A DNA stretch of 64,000 bases from Pseudomonas sp. DNDY-54 (GTDB taxonomy: Bacteria; Pseudomonadota; Gammaproteobacteria; Pseudomonadales; Pseudomonadaceae): assembly GCF_019880365.1 (NCBI RefSeq), contig NZ_CP082271.1:3906001-3970000 (forward strand). The letters are read 5' to 3'. The notes under the pieces were generated by a model. The model was not told where the DNA came from and searched no databases. It worked only from the letters and a program-made list of their open reading frames with translations. Shown here one piece after another: positions 33,681 through 43,400 of the stretch; within the stretch, counting starts at the first letter, position 1; every line of letters begins with the position of its first letter. The translations under genes were made by a program, and so were the position numbers.

Positions 33681-35087
33681 ATGAGCCTGAATGACAGCTG
33701 GATGCAGCGTGACCTTTCCGTCCTCTGGCATCCCTGCACCCAGATGAAAGACCACGAGCAGCTTCCGCTGATTCCAATACGACGCGGCGACGGCGTCTGG
33801 CTCGAAGATTTCGATGGCAAGCGCTATCTCGATGCAGTGAGCTCATGGTGGGTCAATGTGTTCGGGCATGCCAACCCGCGCATTAATCAGCGAATCAAAG
33901 ACCAACTCGATCAGCTTGAGCATGTCATGCTCGCTGGCTTCAGCCACCAGCCGGTGGTGGAGCTGTCGGAGCGGCTGGTGCGCATCACGCCTCCCGGGCT
34001 CGACCGGGTGTTCTACACCGACAACGGCTCAACCGGTATCGAAGTGGCGTTGAAAATGAGCTTCCACTACTGGCGCAACATCGGGCAGCTAAACAAGCAG
34101 CGTTTCGTCACCTTAACCAACAGCTACCACGGCGAAACCGTGGCCGCGATGTCGGTGGGAGATGTTGCCCTGTTTACCGACACCTACAAGCCGCTGCTGC
34201 TGGATACGTTCAAGGTCCCGAGTCCTGACTGCTACGCACGCCCTGAAGGGATGGGCTGGGAAGAACATTCCCGCAACATGTTTGCCCATATGGAGCAGAC
34301 GTTGGCCGAGCATCATGGGGAGATCGCAGCGGTGATCGTCGAGCCGCTGATCCAGGGCGCGGGCGGTATGCGTATGTACCATCCGATCTACCTCAGCCTG
34401 CTGCGCGATGCCTGCGATCGCTACGACGTGCACCTGATACACGATGAGATTGCGGTCGGCTTCGGTCGCACAGGCACCATGTTCGCCTGCGAGCAGGCAG
34501 GCGTCACGCCCGATTTTCTTTGCCTATCAAAAGCGCTCACAGGTGGCTATCTGCCCATGGCTGCCGTACTGACGACTGACAAGCTCTATCAGGCGTTCTA
34601 CGACGACTACTCGACCCTGCGCGCATTTCTTCACTCGCATACCTACACCGGCAACCCGCTGGCGTGTGCGGCTGCGCTGGCGACCCTCGACATCTTCGAG
34701 CAAGACGGCATCATCGAAGCGAACAAAGCACTGGCCGCAAGAATGGAAACCGCCACGGCTCACCTGCGCGATCACCCGAACGTCGCGGAGGTCCGACAAA
34801 CCGGCATGGCTGTGGCGATTGAAATGGTGCAGGACAAAGCCAGCAAAACACCTTATCCCTGGCAGGAGCGCCGCGGGTTGAAAGTTTACCAACACGCTTT
34901 GCACCGTGGCGCCCTGCTCCGGCCGCTGGGGAGCGTGGTGTATTTTCTGCCGCCGTATACCATCACCGAGGAGCAGATCGATTTTCTCGCTGATGTCGCC
35001 ACTGAAGGCATCGATATAGCAACGCGCGCCGCCGTCAGCGTGGCGGTGGCACAGGGTGCGCCTTCCGAGTTTCGCGACCCCGGCTAA
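33681..35087 (+). CDS. bioA: Adenosylmethionine-8-amino-7-oxononanoate aminotransferase
   Basis: This PLP enzyme of about 468 residues transfers an amino group from S-adenosylmethionine to 7-keto-8-aminopelargonate, giving 7,8-diaminopelargonate in biotin synthesis. Class III aminotransferase features are present: the LWHPCTQMK N-terminus special to BioA, substrate-binding AVSSWWVNVFGHANPRINQ, IVEPLIQGAGGM, the HDEIAVGFGRTG PLP aspartate region and the Schiff-base lysine in LCLSKALTGGYLPM (about residue 284). AGGAG at 33671 favours the second of two adjacent ATGs. No other bio gene is linked. It uses SAM as donor, a minor tie to the methyl cycle here. Confidence 0.95.
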   Translation: MSLNDSWMQRDLSVLWHPCTQMKDHEQLPLIPIRRGDGVWLEDFDGKRYLDAVSSWWVNVFGHANPRINQRIKDQLDQLEHVMLAGFSHQPVVELSERLVRITPPGLDRVFYTDNGSTGIEVALKMSFHYWRNIGQLNKQRFVTLTNSYHGETVAAMSVGDVALFTDTYKPLLLDTFKVPSPDCYARPEGMGWEEHSRNMFAHMEQTLAEHHGEIAAVIVEPLIQGAGGMRMYHPIYLSLLRDACDRYDVHLIHDEIAVGFGRTGTMFACEQAGVTPDFLCLSKALTGGYLPMAAVLTTDKLYQAFYDDYSTLRAFLHSHTYTGNPLACAAALATLDIFEQDGIIEANKALAARMETATAHLRDHPNVAEVRQTGMAVAIEMVQDKASKTPYPWQERRGLKVYQHALHRGALLRPLGSVVYFLPPYTITEEQIDFLADVATEGIDIATRAAVSVAVAQGAPSEFRDPG

Positions 35088-35167
35088 CGCCTTACCCGCA
35101 GCACAGGCTTCAGGTGCCACGACTCACGCTATAGACTGCCGCCTCACCCATTCGACGTAGCCTCCTG

Positions 35168-35896
35168 ATGCGCATACCCCGATTCTTCATTGATAGCTCT
35201 CTCACACTGGGCGCCCACGTCCTACCTGAGGCCTCTGCACACTACATCAGTCGGGTGTTGAGGTTGGGGGCGGGCGCATCGGTGCAGCTGTTCGACGGCA
35301 GCGGTCGTGAATATCGCGGCGAGCTGGTGGAGGTGGGCAAGAAGCAAGTGACGGTCGAACTGAATGAGGCGCTTCCAGGGTTGCCCGAGCCGGGCTTGAG
35401 GATTCATCTCGGCCAGGGGCTGTCGCGCGGTGAGCGGATGGACTGGGCGATTCAGAAAGCGACAGAGTTAGGGGCCGTGGAGATCACGCCAATCATCACC
35501 GAGCGGTGTGAGGTGCGCCTGAAGGACGAAAGGGCTGACAAGCGATTGGCGCACTGGCGCCAGATCGCCGTAAGTGCCTGCGAGCAGTGTGGCCGCTCGG
35601 TGATACCGACCATCCACCCACCGAGCCCGCTGCAGGAGTGGCTGGCAGTCGAGGCGGAACTCAAGTTGGTTCTGCATCCAGTGGCCGAACCGCTGTCAGC
35701 CCATCAGCGTCCTGCGACGCTGGCATTTTTGATCGGTCCGGAGGGCGGGTTGAACGATGCGGAGGTTGAACAGGCCCGTGGCGCTGGTTTCCAGCCGGCA
35801 CGTCTTGGGCCTCGGGTGCTTCGCACCGAAACCGCTCCTGTTGTAGCCCTAAGCATTGCGCAGCAACTCTGGGGCGATTTCCAGTTAGACGGCTAA
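35168..35896 (+). CDS. rsmE: 16S rRNA (uracil-1498-N3)-methyltransferase
   Basis: This 242-residue SPOUT-class enzyme methylates U1498 of 16S rRNA. It has an N-terminal PUA-like domain (MRIPRFFIDSSL through VTVELNEALPG) and a C-terminal trefoil-knot methyltransferase with KATELGAVEITPIITERC, the SAM-binding FLIGPEGGLNDAEVEQA and a closing LGPRVLRTETAPVVALSI motif. All three are diagnostic of RsmE. It lies 80 bp after bioA and is convergent with chpC. Confidence 0.96.
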   Translation: MRIPRFFIDSSLTLGAHVLPEASAHYISRVLRLGAGASVQLFDGSGREYRGELVEVGKKQVTVELNEALPGLPEPGLRIHLGQGLSRGERMDWAIQKATELGAVEITPIITERCEVRLKDERADKRLAHWRQIAVSACEQCGRSVIPTIHPPSPLQEWLAVEAELKLVLHPVAEPLSAHQRPATLAFLIGPEGGLNDAEVEQARGAGFQPARLGPRVLRTETAPVVALSIAQQLWGDFQLDG

Positions 35897-35934
35897 CGGT
35901 ATCGATTCGGCGGGTATTACGTGGCGCCGGTCTG

Positions 35935-36408
35935 TTAAATCAGCCCAGCGTCCGCTAGTTTTTGCTCCAGAGCGACCAAATCCGGGATTCGAGCCTGCAC
36001 GTCACCGAGGTTGACCGCGTCCAGCTCCAGCGGAGCCAGCATTACGTCCGACCGCGCAAGGCCCGCATCAACTTTGACCGAGCGGGGGATACCCTGAACC
36101 AGCAGGGCAATGAACTTCACATGATCGCGCCCACCCAGTGCATTCAGCACTGCAACCCGTGCCAGCGACCCCGTTTCTGCTTGCCCATCAGATGCCGCTT
36201 CGAAGGACAATAGCGGCAACGTCAGGTCTCGCCAGGCGACCTGCCCAAGAAACCAAGGTGGTGTATTACCCTGCGCGGATTGCGGGGCACGGTAAGGGAT
36301 CAACTCGGCCACAGCGACGTTGGGCAACAGAAGCGTTCGGTCGGCCAGCGGGACCAGCAGACCGGTCACGCTGGCAGCAGAGTCTTGGGTAATAACGGAT
36401 TGGCTCAT
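35935..36408 (-). CDS. chpC: Pil-Chp chemosensory protein ChpC (CheW-like)
   Basis: This 157-residue CheW-domain protein probably serves as a second adaptor linking ChpA to a receptor in the Pil-Chp system. The CheW pattern is visible as a hydrophobic start (VTGLLVPLADRTLLLPNVAVAELIPY), a WFLGQVAWRDLTLPLLSFEA segment and VKFIALLVQGIPRSVKVD. Its start overlaps the end of chpB by 4 bp. It is the last gene of the cluster here; P. aeruginosa carries chpD and chpE after it, and neither is present before rsmE. Confidence 0.9.
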   Translation of the reverse strand: MSQSVITQDSAASVTGLLVPLADRTLLLPNVAVAELIPYRAPQSAQGNTPPWFLGQVAWRDLTLPLLSFEAASDGQAETGSLARVAVLNALGGRDHVKFIALLVQGIPRSVKVDAGLARSDVMLAPLELDAVNLGDVQARIPDLVALEQKLADAGLI

Positions 36409-37457
36409 AAGGTATCCCGTTGCAAAGCCGCAACGGGCTGGCTGGCCTGTTGCACAAAATGATTGACCAGGGCCTGGGCAAGTTCACGCGGATCGCCACT
36501 GAGCGAGCTGTAGCCGCCCTCTCGAAGACTGTCCGGCATACTCGAGCAGACGCACGACTCAGCTCGCTGCGTCCAGACTCTGCCGCCCTGACGCAATACA
36601 TAGGCGGCAGCGGCACTGCCGTCGCTGCCCATCCCGCTGAATGCGATAACACCGCAACGGCCACCGTACTGCTGCGCTAAATTAAGCATCATCTGATCGA
36701 TAGAGGGGCTGTACGGTTCGGGCCAACTCCGCCCGGTCAGCAGCATGGCCCCGTCTTTATCAAAACCCATTTCCTGGCTGATCGGCACCACCACAACCTC
36801 ACCGCAGCGAATCCGGTCGTTCTCACGGCTCCGCACCACGTTCCATTCGCTGTGTCGCCCTACGACCTGTGACAGGGCCGATTCGAAATTGGCCTCGATG
36901 TGTTGTGCGTAGACGAATCCAACCGGCAACCCGCTCGGTAGCGCATCGAGAAAGCCCTTAACGGCCTCGGGCCCGCCCAGGGATGCGGCCAATAGCCAGA
37001 CCTCGGGTGCTGGCTGACCCACTATGGAGGCGGCACCTGCAAGCGTGCGGGGAAGTTCAAGGCGTGAAAGACGCTCGGTGTCCTCGCGCAACCCCTCGAG
37101 ACGAGGCCCCACAGCCCGAGACGGGTCTCCGACAAGCCGCTTGAGCTTGCCAAACAATCGCCGCTCCCAACGCGGGTAGTGCTCTGATTGGCGCTCCGGC
37201 GCATGCCCCTCGCCGAACAGCACCGGACAGCTGTCCCGTTCGAGCAGCGCGTTGACGAGTGGCGAATCTTCCGTCTGGGCAAGATCGACAAGCCACAGGT
37301 CAGCCTTGACCGTTATCAGATCGTCTTCCTGGAGGCGCGCAGGATCGCTGTTGAGCACGACGTTGTATCCATTGGAGCTCAACGCCTGCTGCAACACATG
37401 CCGCTGCAGCGAGGTGTCAGCAATGACACCGATGCGGGCCGCAACGACGTCACTCAT
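36405..37457 (-). CDS. chpB: Pil-Chp methylesterase ChpB (CheB-like)
   Basis: This 350-residue protein is the probable receptor methylesterase that counteracts PilK on PilJ. The C-terminal CheB catalytic domain is complete: serine in LLAASLGGPEAVKGFL (near residue 177), histidine in YAQHIEANFESAL and aspartate in GMGSDGSAAAAYVL. The N-terminal 130 residues resemble a receiver (ARIGVIADTSLQRHVLQQAL) but the LWLVDLAQTEDSPL segment is degenerate, so it may not be phosphorylated like classical CheB. It overlaps chpA and chpC, consistent with one polycistron. Confidence 0.92.
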   Translation of the reverse strand: MSDVVAARIGVIADTSLQRHVLQQALSSNGYNVVLNSDPARLQEDDLITVKADLWLVDLAQTEDSPLVNALLERDSCPVLFGEGHAPERQSEHYPRWERRLFGKLKRLVGDPSRAVGPRLEGLREDTERLSRLELPRTLAGAASIVGQPAPEVWLLAASLGGPEAVKGFLDALPSGLPVGFVYAQHIEANFESALSQVVGRHSEWNVVRSRENDRIRCGEVVVVPISQEMGFDKDGAMLLTGRSWPEPYSPSIDQMMLNLAQQYGGRCGVIAFSGMGSDGSAAAAYVLRQGGRVWTQRAESCVCSSMPDSLREGGYSSLSGDPRELAQALVNHFVQQASQPVAALQRDTL

Positions 37458-40400
37458 GACGCTTGACCAGTTTCTGGATCGTCTCGAGCAGCAATGACTC
37501 CTGATATGGCTTCCCTAGGTATTCATTGACACCGATGCCCATGGCGCGGTCCCGATGCTTTTCACCGGTTCGCGACGTGATCATGATGATCGGAAGATCC
37601 TTCAGATGCTCATCGTGTCGCACGAGGGTTGCGACTTCGAAGCCGTCCATCCGCGGCATTTCAATGTCCAGAAGCATGATGTCCGGCTTGCGTTCCTGCA
37701 GCTGCGTGATTGCGTCAACGCCATCCTTCGCCGTCAGTACGTTCATGCCGTTTCGCTCCAGCAGGCGACTGGTTACCTTGCGCACGGTCACCGAATCGTC
37801 CACCACCATGACCAGGGTCGGACGGTCAACTTCGATCTCGGCGGAGTCATCGTAGTCAAGGAGGCCCAGTGGCTGCTGTTGTGTGAGCAGATGAGCATGC
37901 AGGACGCGGATGGTTGCGAGCAGGTCGAGAATCACTACTACGCGGCCATCACCCAGAATGGTCGCGCCAGAGATGCCCGGGACGGTCGCGAACTGCGGCC
38001 CAAGGCTCTTCACCACGATTTCGCGGGAACCGGCCAGGCTATCAACCTGCACCGCCACACTGTGCTCGTTCGAACGCACCAGGATTACTGGCAAAGGCAG
38101 ACTTTGCCCTACTAGCTTGGGCCGCTGACCGTTGTTCAACAGCTCGCCGAGGTAGCGGAGCTCGTAGGTTTGTCCCGCATACTCGAAGCGCGAGGCACCC
38201 GGCTGGTAGTAAGCCTCCAGCTCATATGGCGAGACCCGCACGATGCCTTCGATCGTATTCAGAGGGATCGCGTAAAGGTCTTCACCGGAGTAGACCATCA
38301 GGGCCCGGTTGACCGAGACCGTGAACGGCAACCGGATCAGAAAGCGCGTGCCGCTTCCGAGGGTCGACTCGATGCTCATAGAGCCGCCGAGCTGCTTCAC
38401 CTCCGAATGCACCACATCCATACCGACGCCGCGACCGGAAATCTGCGTCACCTGCTCGGCGGTGGAAAAGCCCGCTTCGAGTATGAACTGCAGAACCTCA
38501 TGGTCTGTCAGGTCACTTCCCGGCAGCATCAGACCGCGCTCAATCGCCTTGCGCCGAACAGCTTCAAGATTGATGCCCGCGCCGTCGTCGGCCAAGGCAA
38601 GAACGATGTCGCCGCCCTCGCGACTCAGATCCAGACGGATGTTGCCCTGCTCGGGCTTACCAGCCGCGACGCGCTTGGCTGGGGATTCGACACCGTGATC
38701 CACCGCGTTGCGGAGCATGTGCTCCAGTGGCGCGACGATGCGTTCAAGAACACTGCGGTCCATCTCGCCCGTCGCGTTGCCAACATGAAACTCGACCTGC
38801 TTACCCAGCTCGCTAGCCACTTGGCGCACGATGCGACGCAAGCGCGGCACCAGCCGATCGAAGGGCACCATGCGAGTACGCATGAGACCTTCCTGAAGTT
38901 CAGTGTTGACCCGCGCCTGCTGCAGCAACAATGTCTCGGCGTCGCGGTTACGCGCCGCCAGGGTTTCCTTAAGATCGAGCAGGTCGGACGCTGACTCGAA
39001 TAGCGCCCGCGAGAGCTGCTGGAGCTGGGAGTGCCGGTCCATTTCCAGGGGATCGAAATCGTCGTAACCCGCACGTTCCGCCTCGGCCTGGTAACGGCTG
39101 AGGATCTGCGCTTGGGTCTCGGTATCCAGCCGCCGCAGCTGGTCACGAACCCGCTCAATCGTGGCCTCCATTTCACCCAATGTGAAGCCGACGTCGCTGA
39201 CCTGCTGTTCGACCCGACCGCGAAAGATAGAGGTCTCGCCCGCCAGGTTCACCAGGCCTTCCAGGAGATCCGCCGGGACCTTCACTAACTCCTGCGGAGC
39301 TCGACGAGAAGCGGCATCCAGCGCCGCTTGCTCTGCACGACGGATGAACGGGAGGACCTTGGCCGGCGCGCTGGCGACCTGCGCCCTCGCGCTGGCAGCC
39401 ACAATAGGTTTATCGAGCGTGATCACAGACGAATCGGCACGGGCCTCCCGAACACTTTCCTGCGGTTGCTCGGCCGAAGGTGCCGCCGGCTCGCTCGCCA
39501 AGCGCGCGCGCATCGATTCGACTTCCTTGAGCAAGGCGTCATAGCCACCCTGCACGTCTAAAAACAGACTGTCCGTCCAAGATCCGCCCTGCCCCTGCAC
39601 ATCACCAAGGCGCTGTTCAAGATCGTGCGCCATATCTCCAAGTTGGGCTTGCCCCGCCAGGCGTGCGCCGCCCTTAAGCGTGTGCAATACGCGCATCATG
39701 TCGACCAGAGGAGCTGCGCTGTCACGTGTGGCCTCCCATCGCGCCAGCGCGGCGTCCATCTCTTCCAGCAGTTCCTCGGCCTCTTCGACAAAGATGTCGA
39801 GAATCTCGGCTTCGGCTGAGTCTTGAGCGGACGTCAGGGCGACGCTTCCGGGCATGCTCAGCTGCTCTTCCGGGCTCGCTCGAAATTGCCGGATCGTGTC
39901 AATCAGGTCCTGACCATCGGGCAGCGATTGATAGGCGCGGACCGCATCGAGCATCGCCGCAAGCCGGTCGTGACACGTCTGTAGCAACCTGAACAACACT
40001 GGGCTTGCGCGGTATTTACCCGCGCACAACCCCTCGTACAGGTACTCCAATTCATGCGCAAGATCGCCGATCTCGCGAATGTCTGCCATCAGGGCGCCAC
40101 CCTTGAGGGTATGCAGGTCTCTCTGCAGCGCTTCGATCTCTAGGCTATTGCCAACATCATCCATCCAACGCTGCAAGGACGCACCGGCGCGTTCGATGAT
40201 GTCGAAACCTTCCTCGAGGAATATCTCGACCAGCTCGGGATCACGATTGTCCCAGTTGCTGGTTTCAAGCGACGGGAGTTCCGCCATCGCTTCAGGCGTC
40301 TGATCCTCATCCTGATCCTGATCCTGATCCTGATCCTGATCCTCAATATGCTCGACAAGGTCGGGCTCTGCAGCCGCAGCCGCAGCCGCTGCGCTAGCGT

Positions 40401-43400
40401 CTTCTATAGTTTCAGGCTCGAGGATGAACGCGTCATCGGCTGAGACTGCGATCTCAGCTTGATCGATGTCCGCACTTGGTAACGCCTCTGCCTGGTCAGG
40501 CTCCGACTGGCCATCGCTGTAAGCTTCGTCCCTGTGCTCTGTTGGTGCGGACAAGAGTGTTTCATCGTCGGCCGCCATCGAGCCATGTTCATCATCGCCC
40601 GAGCCCATCGCGTGGTCGAACGTTAGGGCATGGCTTTGAAAAGTTGGAGTGACACCCTGTCGATAAGCTCGAATAAGCTCAATGAGGCCCGGCGCGGCAT
40701 CCATTGGCTTGTGCGCCTGGAGCTGCTCCAGCTGAACGGCGAGTTGATCATGGCTACGCAACAGCAGTGCGGCAAGATCATCAGTGTGCACGTAGCGGCC
40801 GTCGGAAAGCCCTTCGTAAAGAGTCTCGAGCTCGTGTGCTAGATCGCCGATCGGCCGAACTTCGGCCATTCGCGCGCCACCCTTGAGGGTGTGCAAGTCA
40901 CGCAGCAGGGCTGAGAGCGCCAATTGGTTGGAGGGGTCGCCAAGCCAGCGGTCGAGTGCGCCACCGGCACTTTCAAGCAGGTCGACAGCCTCGTCGAGAA
41001 ATATCTCGACCATTTCTTCATCCAGATCGTCCGAGACTGAGTGAGCCTCAGCGGGCCAGGCTTCTGCGTCGGGTATCTCATGGGCGCGACTGTCAGCCAC
41101 CGGAGCGTCCGCAACCGTTTCTGCTGGTCCTTCCTCAGCAGGCAGCTCATAAGCGTGTGGGTCAATTGCCTCCGCTAATAAGTCTTCGAGGCGCGCAACC
41201 AACTCTGGCTGTCCGGTGACCTGCAGACCGGCTGCGACCTGATCCATCATGCCGACCAGGGCCTCGTGACCTTGCTCCACGTCGTCGAAGAACCGCGCAC
41301 TTACTGCGAGGCGGCCGTCTTGTACAACCGCGTACAAATCAAGCAGTACCTGGCAAAGCGCGTCGATCTGAGGAAGCTCTGCCATTTGTGCACCAAGGCC
41401 CAGCGTCGTCAGCTCTTCAAGCAGTGCCGTCAGCTCTTGGCGTTCTGCAGGATGCTCGCGCCAGCTCTGCAACAGGTCCTCGGCGTCGAGCAGAATGTTC
41501 ATGCCCTCGGAGAGAAAGAGCGCAATCATCCCTGGATCGCGAGGCTCACCCTTTTCGTTTTCGCCTCGCTCGCCAGCATCGGTCAGTCGCTTCTGATGCA
41601 ACGCCTGAACCTGTACGACGAACTCGTCCGCGCCTTCGATGGGCGCCAGTGGATCATGCTCGAGATTTTCCAGCCCGCGACGCAGCAGCTGCTCCGCTGT
41701 ATGCAGAAGCTCCGCCTCTGCCAGAGCCATTGGGATGAGGTTAGCCTTGAACTCCTTGACCATTTTTTCCAGCGGGGTAGCAATTTCCGCCACCGGGAGG
41801 ATCCCCGCCATGTGAGCGCTGCCCTTGAGCGTGTGCAATGCTCGCTGCAGGGCGTCGGTCACCGGTTGCGGAAGGCGCTGCGCGCAATCGGCTAGAAAGT
41901 CCACCAGCGTACTGATGTGCGACTCTGCCTCATTGCGGAAAATCTCAAGCAGTTGGGGGTCTAGCGCATCTTCAACAATCAGCTCCTGAGCCGGCTTATC
42001 GAGAGAGGCACCACCTTGGGGACCAGGATCGGTCGGCTGCCCTTTGGCAAGGGCATGGGCATAGGCGGCCAGACGATCGACGTCGTCGCGTTGGCGCTGC
42101 GCTTTTGCAGCAAACTCATCGACCAGGGCAGGCATCAGCGCAACGACGTCGCCCACTATGCTTTTTACCGAGCCGCTTGCCTCCACGCTCCGGTCGAGGA
42201 CGCGGTTGAGCAAGTTTTCCACAGACCAGGCCAATTCACCGATCACCAGTGCGCGCACCATACGCCCACTACCCTTGAGCGTATGAAAGGCCCGCCGCAC
42301 CTCGCCGAGCGCATTCTTGTCCGCTGTGTCGGCGCACCATCGTGGTAAGTATTCGCCGATGGCTTCGAGCACCTCAGCGGCCTCCTCGACAAACACCTCA
42401 AGCAGGTCCTCATCGACAGGCTCCTCCCCTTCAGGCGGGGGCAGCAAGCTCGGAGGCACATGCTGGGCTGGCGGGTTGATCGAAACAACCGGCGCAGCCA
42501 TGACATCTTCCAGACTCATCGCTGGCTCTGCAGGGGGTGCTTGCTCCATCAACTCCGGAAGCACGACCTCAGGCATATTGAGCTCAGCCATTTCGGCTTC
42601 GCTCCACTCCAACGTGTATTCAACTGAATCGTCTGCGGTCAGCTCATCCGGGCCCTCCAATAGGCCCTCGCCTTCCGTGACGATCATCTGCTCAGGTTCA
42701 GGCTCGGTAAGTTCGACATGCTCAGTCGACCAAGTATCGAACTCGAATTCCCCAGCATCGTCCACGTCAACGGTTTCGTGGCCTGCGCTCCCCTCGATGA
42801 TCTGCTCTGAATCAACCAGCATCGAGACTTCAGCAGGCGTATCGAGGAACGGCACCTCGGCGTGATCCTGCTGCTCCGTATCCAAGGCATCGACACTTGG
42901 CTCCGGCAACAGCACCTCGATCTCGTCCAACGGGTCGGTCCCAGCAAACTCTATCTCCGAACTGACCTGCTCGTGCTCTATCGCTGGCGGTTGTTCGCGC
43001 AAGGAATAGCCAAGCGCCTGCAAACTTTCTTCAGCGACATCGAGGATCAAATCGCCCTGGGAGCCACAGTCTTCGCTAAGGCGCTCAAGGTAGTACTCAA
43101 CGCTGGTTATCGCATCAGCGAGGGTGTCCAGACTTTGCCAGTCTGGGATTGCTTGTGGCTCGAGCAGCTGCTCCTGGATATAGCGGTTGCATGCATCCAG
43201 AAGGGCGGCAGCTCGCGTGAGCGGGACCATGGCCAGCCCACCGCGCGACTGAGTGAGCAGCTCCGGCACGCGAGCCAGATGCTGATGGTTCCACTGAGAA
43301 GCAATGAACTCGATGATCGCGTCTTTGGCCTGCTCGAGCCCCGTACGTGCTTCTCGGATCACCAGTTGATGTATCTGGGCGACATCGGTGGTCGGCAGGT

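Noticed and set aside
40301..40342. Short tandem repeats considered as a CRISPR array
   Set aside because: The 6-bp units have no spacers and lie in frame inside chpA; they are a coding microsatellite.
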